Shown: positions 48,541 through 59,366, counted from the first letter of the stretch. The stretch: 64,000 nt of DNA from Leptospira licerasiae serovar Varillal str. VAR 010 (GCF_000244755.1 NZ_AHOO02000005.1:1543501-1607500); one strand, 5' to 3'. The notes: generated by a model from the sequence alone, not told the origin. Numbers and translations: made by a program.

Positions 48541-49166
48541 AATGATTCCCTGCTTCCTAAATATTCTTCCTGTCCTGAAAACACGCTCTCTGCGTAGGCA
48601 GGAACTCCTCCCCATTTTTTAACCGCTCCCGGGCCTGCATTATAAGCAAGAAGCGCCTGACGGATATTCCCTTCATGGGTTTCCAATAAATGGTTCAGAT
48701 AGGAGACTCCTAGGTGAATATTTGTCTCCGGCTCGAAAAGATCCTGCTTTTTGATTTGTTTTCCTTCCCAAGACGCGATCCAGGAACCGGTTCCCGGCAT
48801 GATCTGCATGAGTCCGAGTGCATTCTTTTTGGATCTTGCTTTCCGGTAGAATTCAGATTCCGTTTTGATGATCCCAAGAAGTAGCCCTGCTTTCTCCCCT
48901 TTTTGGCAATAAACCCCGCAAGCGCTATTATTGATCCTTTCTGATTCTTTTTCTACGGTTAAGGAGAGAAGTTCCAGCTCGGATTCGGTTAGGCTTGGTC
49001 TCTCGGAGCGAATGTATTCTTTGATTTGGCTTACTTCTGGTAGGGAGTTCCTACCAGAAGTGCTCTTTCCGATCAAGGAACCCGCGATTGGGGCTACCAG
49101 GGACTGGTAGAGCAGGGGTAATGAGGCGATGAATATGTATCTTTTTCGGATTTTAGGCTGGAGCAT
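48537..49166 (-). CDS. Lytic transglycosylase (SLT domain)
   Basis: This 209-residue protein has an N-terminal signal/anchor (about 8-30). The SLT fold follows, with catalytic Glu in [30 protein letters not shown] and the later [13 protein letters not shown] and [15 protein letters not shown]. It cleaves peptidoglycan glycan strands in the periplasm. The linker at residues 36-45 is encoded by a perfect 12-bp inverted repeat (see separate entry), so part of the coding sequence derives from a palindromic repeat. A GGAG ribosome site precedes the start and a 17-bp palindrome lies 18 bases upstream of it. Confidence 0.88.
   Translation of the reverse strand: MLQPKIRKRYIFIASLPLLYQSLVAPIAGSLIGKSTSGRNSLPEVSQIKEYIRSERPSLTESELELLSLTVEKESERINNSACGVYCQKGEKAGLLLGIIKTESEFYRKARSKKNALGLMQIMPGTGSWIASWEGKQIKKQDLFEPETNIHLGVSYLNHLLETHEGNIRQALLAYNAGPGAVKKWGGVPAYAESVFSGQEEYLGSRESF
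49033..49061. repeat. Intragenic palindromic repeat in the transglycosylase gene
   Basis: ACTTCTGGTAGG (49033-49044) and CCTACCAGAAGT (49050-49061) are perfect 12-bp arms around GAGTT. The core GGTAGG-GAGTT-CCTACC resembles the GTAGGA...TCCTAC family found between genes. It sits in the non-conserved linker after the signal peptide, encoding [10 protein letters not shown]. Confidence 0.65.
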
Positions 49167-49183
49167 TCTCCTTGCCTCCTCTT

Positions 49184-49200
49184 ATGGTGCAATGCACCAT
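49184..49200. promoter_or_regulatory. 17-bp palindrome upstream of the lytic transglycosylase
   Basis: ATGGTGCA-A-TGCACCAT is a perfect odd palindrome with 8-bp arms. It lies 18 bases upstream of the start codon of the minus-strand transglycosylase gene, a typical operator position. No regulator gene is adjacent. Confidence 0.5.
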
Positions 49201-49880
49201 CTATGACCAGTCTTTTTGCGGCGCACTACGGGCCAAGCAAAAAAGGTCCCGGTTTTTGGGGTATAGGAAAAAAAATCGAATTTTGGGGATGAAACTGGCC
49301 CTTAAGAAATTGGAAACAGACCAATGGAGAAGCATCGGAAACAATTTTCATTTTGGAAATTTATTTCCAAAATTTTAGCACTCATTCCTTCGCTTTAGTT
49401 TTTTCTCTCTTCCTTATCCCTACTTGAATTACTTGCGAGGTCTTCTCAAATAGAGGAGCTTAGAAAGAAATTTCCAGATAGAAAATAAATCTTTCGGTAT
49501 AAAGAAATTTAAAATATAGATCGGAACGTTTAGAAAAAATTTTGAAATAAATTTACTAACCTGAAGTGAGTATATTTATTTGCGTCCGCTTCTCAAAAAG
49601 ATTCTCATGCTGAAATAAATATAACATTCGATTTATTTAATATAATTTTCTGAAAATAAAATTTTTGGTGCAAATTTCTGTAACTGCTTCGTCATAATGT
49701 TTAGAACCGGGGATTTGTTGAGCAAACAAACCCAAATAAAAAAGAAAAAACTCCCTCGCGATGATCGATCCCGCGATAGAGAAAATTTAAAGATACATTA
49801 CAAAAAGCTAATTCTTTGTTCGTCGGATCCGTTTTCAAAAAACAAAAACTCTGAAATCGGATATTTTCTGGGGAAAAATA
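49201..49880. other. AT-rich gene-free stretch with a hairpin
   Basis: This 680-base gap has no convincing gene: the frames at 49172-49378 and 49697-50098 are short and biased unlike neighbours. It is markedly AT-rich. A perfect 10-bp hairpin, ATTTTGGAAA (49350-49359) / TTTCCAAAAT (49364-49373), stands out, and A/T runs follow to about 49680. It may hold an RNA gene or long promoter for the matrixin gene, but neither can be shown. Confidence 0.4.
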
Positions 49881-50615
49881 ATGAGGGTATCTTTAGCTCT
49901 ATCCGTACTATGCCTTGTCATATTTTCACAATGTGCCCAAATGGGAAATCCATCCAGCGATCTCACTTGGGAGGAAAAACAACTTCTCTGGATCGCGTAC
50001 GGAGAAGAGATGAAAGGCGGACTTCAACTTACAAAATCGGCCGCTCAAAAATGGGGTCTTGGCATAGATGTGTATCCTGCCAAAACCAGAGTGGATAGAA
50101 TGAGAAACACGATCGCATTTACTGAATCAGGTAAATGCCATGTAGAAGGTATTTCTCAAAAGAATGTAAAAAACTGCCAGCTATTCTCTTCCAATCCGTT
50201 TTATCTTGCGGCTTGTTCTATTAGCGCAACTACTAATATCGAAAACAGTGTCATTTTTATTTTTAAAGATAGGATCAAGGCAACTGCGGACGCGATGAGG
50301 CTGGAAGGTAGTACTATCGACATAAAAGAATATATCATTGCAACTGTTGCTCATGAAGTTGGGCATTGTCTTGGATTACAACATTCTCAAGACCCAAAAG
50401 ATCTAATGTTTCCTATGTTGACCGGAAGTGTATTCGAACCAAGCAGAACCGAAATGCATGCAGCACAAGCATTGTATGATACATCTTTACCGCCCGGTTC
50501 CATAGACGATTCCAATCTGTATACAAAACAATCGGACTTTACTTACTTAAAACAATATACCGTGCCTTCGTTTGCGGTATTCGGAAATATAAATATGGAA
50601 GAGGAAGACCGGTAA
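49881..50615 (+). CDS. Matrixin-type zinc metalloprotease, lipoprotein
   Basis: This 244-residue protein has a signal sequence with lipobox FSQC (Cys18). The catalytic site is HEVGHCLGLQH (His158, Glu159, His162, His168), the zinc signature of metzincins of the matrixin type, followed by a Met-turn-like segment LMFPM (Met176). It should cut proteins on the outer surface or in the periplasm. It may contribute to host-matrix or environmental polymer breakdown, but that is inference. A strong terminator follows its stop. Confidence 0.85.
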   Translation: MRVSLALSVLCLVIFSQCAQMGNPSSDLTWEEKQLLWIAYGEEMKGGLQLTKSAAQKWGLGIDVYPAKTRVDRMRNTIAFTESGKCHVEGISQKNVKNCQLFSSNPFYLAACSISATTNIENSVIFIFKDRIKATADAMRLEGSTIDIKEYIIATVAHEVGHCLGLQHSQDPKDLMFPMLTGSVFEPSRTEMHAAQALYDTSLPPGSIDDSNLYTKQSDFTYLKQYTVPSFAVFGNINMEEEDR

Positions 50616-50674
50616 CCCCAGAACGGTAGAAACCGATCGGTCTTTCTATGGTGCGGATCGAAGATTGCCGGGGA

Positions 50675-52164
<1,490 letters not shown>

Positions 52165-52168
<4 letters not shown>

Positions 52169-52644
52169 TTTTTACCCAACGCCTTGATATCGCCTAGTAT
52201 CTCATCTACGTGGCCTTTCACGCTTACCTTAGGATATACTTTTAAAATTTTAAGATCCGTTCCGATCAGGAATGTGGTCCTGAGAATTCCCATAAATTCT
52301 CTTCCCATAAACTTTTTCAACTGCCAGACCCCGTACGCCTCGCAGATACTTCCGTCCTCGTCGGAGAGAAGAGTAAAATTGAGTTCTTGTTTTTCGATGA
52401 ATTTTTGGTGGGACTTAACCGAATCCTTGGAGACTCCTACTACATTATAGCCTTCTTTTTTGAGTCTCGCGAAATTATCCCTAAAATCGCAAGCCTCGGT
52501 AGTACAACCCGGGGTTTGATCCTTGGGATAAAAATATAATACTAAACCTTTTTTTCCGGCCAGATCCTTGAGAGAGACCTTTTCCCCGTCTTGGTTCAGG
52601 GTGGTAAAACTAGGGGCCTTGGACCCCGCTTTTAAAGTGCTCAT
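52165..52644 (-). CDS. bcp: Thioredoxin-dependent thiol peroxidase (Bcp)
   Basis: This 159-residue peroxiredoxin has the AhpC/TSA outline with the peroxidatic Cys in [13 protein letters not shown] second Cys five residues later in that motif (CTTEAC) is typical of the Bcp subgroup. [22 protein letters not shown] at the N-terminus and [15 protein letters not shown] confirm the family. It reduces peroxides using thioredoxin. It is first in an overlapping pair with pepA. Confidence 0.95.
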
Positions 52645-52709
52645 ACAAAGACAAATGATGGGGAACTCGGCTACTATACAAGATTTTTTGTTTCGTTTCC
52701 GTTTTCAGA

Positions 52710-53141
52710 ATGAAAGAAGAAGGTAAAAAGCCTTGCGAAATCCAAAAACCTGACGATAGTAAAAGTATGGACCCTAAAGAAAGAATGGAACTGATCCGTC
52801 AGGGAAACCAGGCCTTTAACGACGGAGATATTCGAAAAGCCAGGGAATGTTTTCTGAAAACGGAATACAAAGACGGGCTCATTCGTTTGGGTGACCATTT
52901 TATGTTCGATAAAAAGCTTCCGATACTTGCTTACGGATATTATAAGAAAGCGGGTTATCAGAGAAGGATTGACGAAATTTTCCAAAGAATGTTATGGGCC
53001 CTTTCTCAGTGGATCGGACCCGATAAGTTTAAAAATCCGGAACCGGAAAGAAAAGCTCCGGATCCCGAAGATTTTGTGGTCCATCCGATCCTAAGACAAA
53101 CCGCCTTGGACATACTCAAGAAAAACGGAATGTCTATTTAA
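52710..53141 (+). CDS. Hypothetical TPR-like protein
   Basis: This 143-residue soluble protein begins with a charged region (1-25). A helical hairpin follows (about 28-70, IRQGNQAFNDGDIRKARECFLKT), which is the pattern of a tetratricopeptide repeat. It continues GDHFMFDKKLPILAYGYYKKAGYQ. It could act as a small adaptor. No partner is evident: bcp is divergent. A hairpin that could terminate both convergent genes follows. Confidence 0.65.
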   Translation: MKEEGKKPCEIQKPDDSKSMDPKERMELIRQGNQAFNDGDIRKARECFLKTEYKDGLIRLGDHFMFDKKLPILAYGYYKKAGYQRRIDEIFQRMLWALSQWIGPDKFKNPEPERKAPDPEDFVVHPILRQTALDILKKNGMSI

Positions 53142-53143
53142 GG

Positions 53144-53166
53144 CTGATCCATTTTGTAAGGATCAG
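53144..53166 (+). terminator. Hairpin between convergent genes
   Basis: CTGATCC (53144-53150) pairs with GGATCAG (53160-53166), loop of nine bases, followed by TTTCTCCC on the plus strand. It overlaps the end of the SDR gene. The T stretch is short, so termination is moderate. Confidence 0.5.
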
Positions 53167-53987
53167 TTTCTCCCTTTAAAGTTTTCCATAGTTCTATAAA
53201 CCCCGAAAATTTTATCCGCAATCCAGTCAAAAACGGGTAAAGGAAGTATTCCTCTTAATGCGTTGGAAAGATATATTGTCCAAGGTAAAAGTAGTCTAGG
53301 TTTTCCTTCTTTCATCGCTTTCCAAACTTTCGAGGTCACATATTCGGGAGAAAGTATGGGAGTGAACAACATTCCTTTAACTCCCTCGAACATTCCCGTA
53401 GAAATATAGGCAGGGTTTACCGTAGTAACTTTGATATGTCCATAACCTGATTGGAGCAATTCCAATCGTAAGGAGTCGCTCCATCCTGTTTCTGCCCACT
53501 TGGAGGCGCAATAAACACTCATTTTAGGATTCGAGAGTAAACCGGCTGCAGAAGAAATGTTTACGATCCTAAAATCTCCGGATCTATCGGATAACATTTT
53601 AGGGAGCAGAAATCTCGTTATATACATCGGACCTAAAGCGTTAACCGACATAGTAGCTTCTATATCGGATTCAGGGTCATGTTCCCAGAAATACTTTCCT
53701 CTTACGATACCCGCGTTATTTATGATTATATCTACACCTCCCAGTTGGGACTCGATCTTGGAGGCGGCCTTTCGGATCTTTTCACGATCGGACACATCCA
53801 CAACTTCCGTATAAATTTTAGTAGTGTCCGATTTTAGATCTTTTTCGGTAACACTTAGAGCTTTCGAGTCTAGATCCCAAAGAACTAACGAAGCGGCCTT
53901 TTCTTGTACGGAAAGTGCGGCGTATATTTTTCCCATTCCCATTGCGGCGCCGGTGATTAATATTCTCTTTCCCTTTACGGTTTTCAT
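53163..53987 (-). CDS. Short-chain dehydrogenase/reductase
   Basis: This 274-residue oxidoreductase has the cofactor loop ITGAAMGMGKIYA, IIINNAGIVRGKYFW, and the catalytic tetrad with Ser in NISSAAGLL and Tyr-x3-Lys in VYCASKWA. An extended C-terminus carries a hydrophobic segment (PLPVFDWIADKIFGVYR). An Asp in VLWDLDSKA after the second strand suggests NAD(H) preference. The substrate is unknown; membership of the classical SDR family is clear. Confidence 0.9.
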   Translation of the reverse strand: MKTVKGKRILITGAAMGMGKIYAALSVQEKAASLVLWDLDSKALSVTEKDLKSDTTKIYTEVVDVSDREKIRKAASKIESQLGGVDIIINNAGIVRGKYFWEHDPESDIEATMSVNALGPMYITRFLLPKMLSDRSGDFRIVNISSAAGLLSNPKMSVYCASKWAETGWSDSLRLELLQSGYGHIKVTTVNPAYISTGMFEGVKGMLFTPILSPEYVTSKVWKAMKEGKPRLLLPWTIYLSNALRGILPLPVFDWIADKIFGVYRTMENFKGRN

Positions 53988-54166
53988 ATTATCTCCTCGG
54001 AAATCGTAAGTCTGTATTGGATAGTCTCTTTCAAACTCGTTTCGTCTTCACATTTTAAGAATGACGTATCTGAGAAATATCAACGATTATTAATATTTTC
54101 GAAAAGATTCGAATCATTGACAAAACCGTATTTAAGGTTCTCTTCTATACAGTGGTAGGTAGATTT

Positions 54167-54415
54167 ATGTACTGGTCGATTCTTCCGTTCTTTCTGATGT
54201 TAGTGGGTGTTTCGGTTTACGCACAGGGAGGGGGTTCCGGTAAGCCTAGAATGGGAGGTCCTGGAAGTCCTTGCTTTGAAGATAAGCAAAAATTCTGTAA
54301 CGATATCCCGAAAGGTCAGGGAAGGATCAGAGATTGTTTGATGGAAAATTCCGATAAACTATCTCCGGAATGTAAGGAACATCTGGATAAGAGATGGGGA
54401 CAAAAAAAGTCCTGA
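54167..54415 (+). CDS. Small exported Cys-rich (GLG1-repeat-like) protein
   Basis: I chose ATG 54167 ([19 protein letters not shown], a clean signal peptide) over the GTG 15 bases upstream. The mature part is about 60 residues with four cysteines in the order C-x6-C-x13-C-x10-C ([23 protein letters not shown]). It matches the Cys-rich GLG1 repeat pattern known from Golgi apparatus protein 1. It is probably exported; its role is unknown. It lies just upstream of the GH18 lipoprotein gene. Confidence 0.65.
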   Translation: MYWSILPFFLMLVGVSVYAQGGGSGKPRMGGPGSPCFEDKQKFCNDIPKGQGRIRDCLMENSDKLSPECKEHLDKRWGQKKS

Positions 54416-54480
54416 ATTAAAGGTACAAAGGAGACAAAAGAGGATTAAAACCGTTCTTTTTGAAAAGAATTTTTCTATCT

Positions 54481-54527
54481 CATTTCGGAGGATTCGGGAT
54501 CTTGTCATTGTAGAATCCTCCGAAATG
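54481..54527 (+). promoter_or_regulatory. Perfect 15-bp inverted repeat covering the GH18 start codon
   Basis: The arms are CATTTCGGAGGATTC (54481-54495) and GAATCCTCCGAAATG (54513-54527), perfect 15-bp, with a 17-base loop. The last three bases of the right arm are the start codon of the GH18 gene (ATG 54525), and the left arm carries the purine-rich GGAGGA. Folded mRNA would hide the start codon. It may be an operator or translational switch; as a terminator it lacks a T tract. Confidence 0.6.
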
Positions 54528-55787
54528 CTCTCGAACAAAATCATATATCCATTACTTCTTTTGTTGATTTCTCTGATTCTGCCTGCTTGTTTTTTTTCCG
54601 GAAACGACAGGAAGAATGACGCAAGTCCGCAAACACCACCGCCTGTCGAAAGGCTGTATGCTTCCACCTGGTCCCAAGATTTTTATGCAATGATGAAGTA
54701 TGTTCATCTCTACGATGAGATACATCCGTTTCTATATAATCTCGAAGGCGGACGCAGTAACACTGGTCGCATACTTTCCGTCTGGAAGAAGGACGAGATT
54801 GACGAAAGGATCCGTTGGTTAAGGCTAATGTCTCCGAGAACATTGATCATTCCTACCATCTTTCGTTGGGAAAACGATTTCGAAAAAGTCTCGGATGCGA
54901 TCGGACTGAATGGGAATACTAAGGTTAGAGATCTTCACATCCAAAACATACTTAAGGAAATAGATACCTACGGATATGATGGAATAGACATAGACTACGA
55001 AGGAATGACCTGCGAGAAGAAGGAAGTATTTCAGGAATTTTTAATACTTCTTCGCGACGAACTTCACAAAAAGGGAAAGATCCTATCTGTTGCCATTCAT
55101 CCTAAGACAGTCGCTGAAAAATCTTCCGTATATCCCTGCAAAGGTTTGAAGTCTCCGATCCAAGTCGATTTTTACGAGGCTTACCGAGGACAATTGACCC
55201 ATGACTACGAGTTTTTGGGAAAGGTCGCAGACAAGGTCAAAATTATGGCCTATGAGCTCCATCCTCGCAAACAAGGTTTTCCCGGTCCAGGGCCTCAGGC
55301 TCCGGATTGGTGGATAGATAAAATTTTGGAATACGCAGTTGCTCGTATTCCTAACGAAAAACTATACATGGCAATCCCGACTTACGGATACGATTGGGCA
55401 TTACATTGCCAAGCCGAGACAAAATCCGTCTACTATTCCAGGGCGAAATGGATCAGGGACAAAATGGCCCCGAGAAAAGAAGAGCCGACAGACGTATTAG
55501 AAATTTTTAAAACACAGCCTAAGGCAGCGGATTGGACCTATCTCAGGCCCTACTTATATAGACACCAAGGTCATGTATATTCCGATCCTTCACTCTGGTA
55601 TAGGATGGGAGGTTGTGACCGCGTCGCATTCTATATGAACAGAAGCGCTTTCGAGAAAAAAATGAAAATATTGGATAAGTATAAGATCCGCGGATTTTCT
55701 TTTTGGCAATTAATCGAGGATAACGATCCCGAGATCCATAAATATTTGGAAGAAAAATTGGGACCCGAACTTTCGGAAGTACATTAA
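54525..55787 (+). CDS. Glycosyl hydrolase family 18 lipoprotein
   Basis: This 420-residue protein has a signal sequence with lipobox LPAC (Cys22). A GH18 TIM-barrel domain follows, with the family site [10 protein letters not shown], Glu159 being the likely catalytic acid and Asp155/157 the supporting residues. KIMAYELHP and [11 protein letters not shown], near the C-terminal half, are also typical. It may cleave chitin-like or peptidoglycan-related glycans at the cell surface. No Shine-Dalgarno is found upstream in the short leader; the start lies inside a perfect inverted repeat. The stop overlaps the convergent acyl-CoA dehydrogenase gene by four bases. Confidence 0.88.
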   Translation: MLSNKIIYPLLLLLISLILPACFFSGNDRKNDASPQTPPPVERLYASTWSQDFYAMMKYVHLYDEIHPFLYNLEGGRSNTGRILSVWKKDEIDERIRWLRLMSPRTLIIPTIFRWENDFEKVSDAIGLNGNTKVRDLHIQNILKEIDTYGYDGIDIDYEGMTCEKKEVFQEFLILLRDELHKKGKILSVAIHPKTVAEKSSVYPCKGLKSPIQVDFYEAYRGQLTHDYEFLGKVADKVKIMAYELHPRKQGFPGPGPQAPDWWIDKILEYAVARIPNEKLYMAIPTYGYDWALHCQAETKSVYYSRAKWIRDKMAPRKEEPTDVLEIFKTQPKAADWTYLRPYLYRHQGHVYSDPSLWYRMGGCDRVAFYMNRSAFEKKMKILDKYKIRGFSFWQLIEDNDPEIHKYLEEKLGPELSEVH

Positions 55788-56956
55788 GATTCTTTCATGA
55801 TGCTTCCGGATATGATCAATTTTTGGATCTCGCTTGTTCCTCCGCCAATCTCTCCTAAGCGTGTGTCTCTGTATAAACGGGAAACTTTGTATTCATCCAT
55901 ATAGCCTGCGCCGCCGTGGATTTGGACCGCCAGATTCGTAACTTCTCTCGCTGCGGTGGTTGCGAATAATTTACATGCAGCGCATTTCCCCGAAAGACTC
56001 ATGCTCGGTTTTCCTTCCGATTCTATTTTTTCCATTTCCCAAGCGGTGTTATAAGTGAGCCATTTTGCCGCCTCATATTTGGAATAAATTTCCGCGAGCA
56101 TGAAGGCAACACCTTGGTGTTGGTAAATGGATTTGCCGAAACTTTTGCGGGATGCGGAAAAAGATTTAGATTCGTCTAAACAAGCCTTCATAACTCCCAA
56201 GGAATATGCTGCCAACGACAGTCTTTCCGCATTGAAGGTCTGCATGGTTTGCCTAAAACCTTTTCCTAGTTTACCTAGAATATTTTCTTCCGGAACTTCT
56301 ACATCTTCAAAGAATAATGCGCCTGTCGGAGATGCTTTTAGACCCATTTTATCCATCGCGGCGGATCTGGAGACACCCTCGGAATGAAGATCGACGATAA
56401 AATGAGTGAGTCCTTTTTCTTTTCCGGATTCGTCTTGAGTTCTGGCGAGGACCAAGCAATAATCCGCGTTAGGCGCATTGGTTATATAGGTTTTCTGACC
56501 GGAAAGAAGATAACGATCTTTTCCGGATTTCTTAGCAAGAGAGGAAAGTCCGGAAACATCAGAACCTCCGTCAGGCTCGGTTACTCCCAAGGAGCCGATG
56601 GTCTTTCCGGAAATAATGTCCGGAAGATATTTTTTCTTTTGTTCGGGGGTCCCGAAATGTTTAATAGGAAGTCCGAATAAACCCGCGGAAGCTCCAGCAC
56701 TGAAAAAAGTAGAACCGCAGTATTCGGAAACAATTTCCATAGCCAAGGTGCTTAAAAAAACACCCGCACCTTGTCCCCCGAATTCTTCTTCATGTAAAAG
56801 ACCTAAATAGCCTGCTTCTCCCAGTTTGATATAATGAGATCTGGGAAGTTCCTTTGTTTTGTCGGCTTCTTCTGCAAAAGGATGGATCTCCTTTTTACAA
56901 AAATTACGAAACGATTCTGTGAACTCTTGTTCATCGGAACTTAGGCTAAAATCCAT
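55784..56956 (-). CDS. Acyl-CoA dehydrogenase
   Basis: This 390-residue flavoprotein has the acyl-CoA dehydrogenase outline: [17 protein letters not shown] at the N-terminus, [15 protein letters not shown] for substrate and flavin binding, and [20 protein letters not shown] with the C-terminal signature. ATG 56956 is preferred because GAGGGATC lies just upstream; the frame can extend to 56998 without conserved sequence. It oxidises acyl-CoA esters in fatty or branched-chain acid breakdown. A crotonase follows on the same strand upstream, fitting beta-oxidation. Confidence 0.93.
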   Translation of the reverse strand: MDFSLSSDEQEFTESFRNFCKKEIHPFAEEADKTKELPRSHYIKLGEAGYLGLLHEEEFGGQGAGVFLSTLAMEIVSEYCGSTFFSAGASAGLFGLPIKHFGTPEQKKKYLPDIISGKTIGSLGVTEPDGGSDVSGLSSLAKKSGKDRYLLSGQKTYITNAPNADYCLVLARTQDESGKEKGLTHFIVDLHSEGVSRSAAMDKMGLKASPTGALFFEDVEVPEENILGKLGKGFRQTMQTFNAERLSLAAYSLGVMKACLDESKSFSASRKSFGKSIYQHQGVAFMLAEIYSKYEAAKWLTYNTAWEMEKIESEGKPSMSLSGKCAACKLFATTAAREVTNLAVQIHGGAGYMDEYKVSRLYRDTRLGEIGGGTSEIQKLIISGSIMKES

Positions 56957-57098
56957 TTTTGATCCCTCGGATCTTGCTAAACTCGAAGAAACATGCACGA
57001 AGGCAAGTAGAATTCGTTATGTCCGAATATCGTTCGTTAAAAGTGCAAACTAAAAATATATCTTATGCCAAACTACTATATTCGGAAAATTTAAAATA

Positions 57099-57893
57099 CT
57101 ATTTTCCTTTGAAAACAGCGGTTCTTTTTTCCAATAAAGAACGGATACCTTCTTGACCGTCCTCCGATTTTAAACAATCGGTTACCAAAGATACAAGATC
57201 GTCTATTGCCTCTAAGTCTCCCACTTCAATTGCCTTTCGTGCGTTTGTTAGAACTGCGTCTATAGCTTTCGGGGCTTGCGCGGATATTTTTTCTGCAAGT
57301 TCGATTGCTCTAGATAATAATTCCTTTTTAGATAAAACTTCCTGTACGAGTCCGATCCGATAAGCCTCAGAAGCATCGAAAGTATCTCCCGTTAGGATAT
57401 ATTTCATTGCATTTCCCCAACCGGAAGTTCTTACGAATCGAATCGTTGCTCCACCGAAAGGTAAAATCCCTCTTTGCACTTCCATTTGGGCGAACATTGT
57501 CTTTTCTGCGGCGAGTGCAATGTCTGAAGCCAACATTAATTCGATCCCTAAAGTGAGGCAAAAACCGTGAACAGCGGTGATCAAAGGTTTTTTTCGAACT
57601 CTACCTGTTCCTCCCGTATCCCAAGGATTGATATTTCCCTTTTGGAAAAAACTTCTACCTCGATCGATGATCGATTTTGCAACATCTTCCAATTCCAGAC
57701 CGAAAGTGAAATGAAGACCGTTCGCATATAAAACCGCACATCTGGAACTTGGATCGTCTTCATAAACGGTAAGAGCATCGCTTAATTCCATGATCATTTC
57801 TGTATTCATAGCGTTTCTGGCATCAGGACGGTTAAGCGCGATACAAAACACAGGGCCTTTCTTTTCGGTTTGGATATAAGTATACGATTTCAT
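57099..57893 (-). CDS. Enoyl-CoA hydratase/isomerase (crotonase) family protein
   Basis: This 264-residue protein carries the crotonase fold: ALNRPDARNAMNTEMIMELSDAL, an oxyanion-hole segment AVHGFCLTLGIELMLASDIALAA, and the C-terminal helix region. The usual Glu of hydratases at the second active-site position is replaced by Phe/Gly-type residues near LPFGGATIRFVR, so the activity may not be hydration. A strong GGAGG ribosome site (57899-57903) precedes the start. A dyad just upstream may be its operator. It lies upstream of the acyl-CoA dehydrogenase gene in the same direction, separated by 142 bases. Confidence 0.88.
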   Translation of the reverse strand: MKSYTYIQTEKKGPVFCIALNRPDARNAMNTEMIMELSDALTVYEDDPSSRCAVLYANGLHFTFGLELEDVAKSIIDRGRSFFQKGNINPWDTGGTGRVRKKPLITAVHGFCLTLGIELMLASDIALAAEKTMFAQMEVQRGILPFGGATIRFVRTSGWGNAMKYILTGDTFDASEAYRIGLVQEVLSKKELLSRAIELAEKISAQAPKAIDAVLTNARKAIEVGDLEAIDDLVSLVTDCLKSEDGQEGIRSLLEKRTAVFKGK

Positions 57894-57910
57894 AAAATCC
57901 TCCAGATCGG

Positions 57911-57928
57911 GTAGACCATATAGTCTAC
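57911..57928. promoter_or_regulatory. Dyad upstream of the crotonase gene
   Basis: GTAGAC-CATATA-GTCTAC is an 18-bp near-perfect palindrome (6-bp arms plus a mostly symmetric centre). It lies 7 bases upstream of the crotonase ribosome site, a position that suits a repressor operator. Confidence 0.45.
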
Positions 57929-57999
57929 TTTTCGGATTCTATGTCTTTTGTTTTTCTAAATTTGATGTCAAACTTTATGCTTTTTTAAGAATAGCTTGT

Positions 58000-58012
58000 C
58001 TCAGAGTCTGAG
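58000..58012. promoter_or_regulatory. 13-bp palindrome in the AraC-gene promoter region
   Basis: CTCAGA-G-TCTGAG is a perfect odd palindrome between the divergent crotonase and AraC-type genes. With 104 bases to the regulator start, it could serve autoregulation or either gene. Confidence 0.35.
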
Positions 58013-58060
58013 CGACCTGTTTAGCGAACTTGCGTTCGGAATCGTATTAGAATTTCACTT

Positions 58061-58074
58061 GTTGGAGGTCCTAC
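58061..58074. repeat. GTWGGA palindromic repeat copy
   Basis: GTTGGAGGTCCTAC carries the GTWGGA-NN-TCCWAC core of the dispersed palindrome family. It lies 42 bases upstream of the AraC-type regulator start codon. Confidence 0.45.
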
Positions 58075-58115
58075 AGAAGGTTGACAACCGGCAAGGATAG
58101 TGGATAAAGCCTTGG

Positions 58116-59252
58116 ATGCCTAATATTCAGATTCAATTTCCGGATCAAGTTTCTCAATTTCCGGTCTTCTGGATCTTAGTTTCTTTTGCTATTTTTGGGA
58201 CGTATCTAGGAGGCTTGCTGTGTGTAGGACAGAATATTCTAGAAAAAAAGACCGCTCTCAATCGTTTACTTTCTTTATTGTTCGTATGCTTGGGTTTACT
58301 CCAAGGAACTTGTTTAGTTTATGTATTCGGGCTTTCTTCTTCTTTTCCTAGGATCGTTCTACTTCATATTCCTGTTTTAGGTACTATAGGCCCGATCCTA
58401 TACGGCATTCATAAGATCATCCAGAATTCTGAATTTGAAAAATCAGCGTTAGGTTTAAGTCCCAAACATTCCATTCTGCCAGGTATTATTTGGATTTTGT
58501 ATTTTATAAGTTTTGTGCCTGATTCGCATACGATTTTCGAAGGTATCAGAACATTCTCGGAGACACGAAGCGTATTCGATCTATTTTTTATGATCCCGCT
58601 ACTAATACTCGCTGCTTATATCGCAGGATTATTGAGAGGGAGTCGAATATTATTTAAACCGAATGTTTTGAAAGAAGAATGGACTGCAAGAGTGCTTCTC
58701 TATATCATTCTTGCCACAATCGCAAATCATTCGGTAGGTGCATTTTTTCTGATAGATAAGGAGCCTCTTTTTCTGTTGATCAGTGCTTCTATGATGGCCT
58801 TAAGTCTTTGTGTTTCTTATCTAATCGGTAGAAGATACCCTGCTTATTTCCAAAATCTGCAAGAGGTCGCAAGGGTCACTTTCCAAAAATATTCCCGTTC
58901 CTTATTGCAGGGAATGGATATCGCCACTCTCAGGGAAAATTTGTTACAATCTATGGAAGTTGAAAAACTATACAAAGACGAAGACTTAAGTTTGGCAAGT
59001 CTTGCGGACGAGTTAGGGCTTTCTTCTCACCAGCTTTCGGAATTGATCAACCAAGAGATGGGCAAAAATTTTTCCGCATTTGTGAATGAGTATAGGATCC
59101 GGGAGGCCTGCGAACTACTTTCCAAAAACAAGGATTCTTCCATCCTGGACATCGCTTACGAGGTGGGATTTAGGAGCAAAACTTCCTTTCATAGGGCGTT
59201 TCAGAAAGAAGTTGGAGTTCCTCCATCCGAATTTAGGGAGAAAAATTCTTAA
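58116..59252 (+). CDS. Membrane-bound AraC-family transcriptional regulator
   Basis: This 378-residue protein joins seven hydrophobic helices (about residues 15-240) to a C-terminal AraC DNA-binding domain (about 275-375). The two helix-turn-helix units include DLSLASLADELGLSSHQLSELINQEMGKNF and LDIAYEVGFRSKTSFHRAFQKEVGVPPSEFR. Such proteins sense signals in the membrane and control nearby genes. Leptospira carries many of this design. The next two genes make a desaturase and an acyltransferase-like protein, so it may regulate lipid changes. TTGACA at 58081 lies just upstream. Confidence 0.9.
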   Translation: MPNIQIQFPDQVSQFPVFWILVSFAIFGTYLGGLLCVGQNILEKKTALNRLLSLLFVCLGLLQGTCLVYVFGLSSSFPRIVLLHIPVLGTIGPILYGIHKIIQNSEFEKSALGLSPKHSILPGIIWILYFISFVPDSHTIFEGIRTFSETRSVFDLFFMIPLLILAAYIAGLLRGSRILFKPNVLKEEWTARVLLYIILATIANHSVGAFFLIDKEPLFLLISASMMALSLCVSYLIGRRYPAYFQNLQEVARVTFQKYSRSLLQGMDIATLRENLLQSMEVEKLYKDEDLSLASLADELGLSSHQLSELINQEMGKNFSAFVNEYRIREACELLSKNKDSSILDIAYEVGFRSKTSFHRAFQKEVGVPPSEFREKNS

Positions 59253-59366
59253 ATAACGGTCCCATCCTATCAATTGAAACCGATCCTGCGGTTTCGGTTT
59301 ATAGAATGGAACGACGGATCTGAGATCATGGGTATAATTCCACTTATCAGTTACAGCGGAGTGGAT

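Noticed and set aside
49697..50098. 133-codon frame upstream of and overlapping the matrixin gene
   Set aside because: It overlaps a well-supported gene in another frame and has a basic, low-complexity composition with no recognisable domain.
58081..58115. TTGACA and GATAAA as a promoter for the AraC-type gene
   Set aside because: The -10 match is poor and the transcript would start almost at the ATG; the signal is too weak to list as a promoter.
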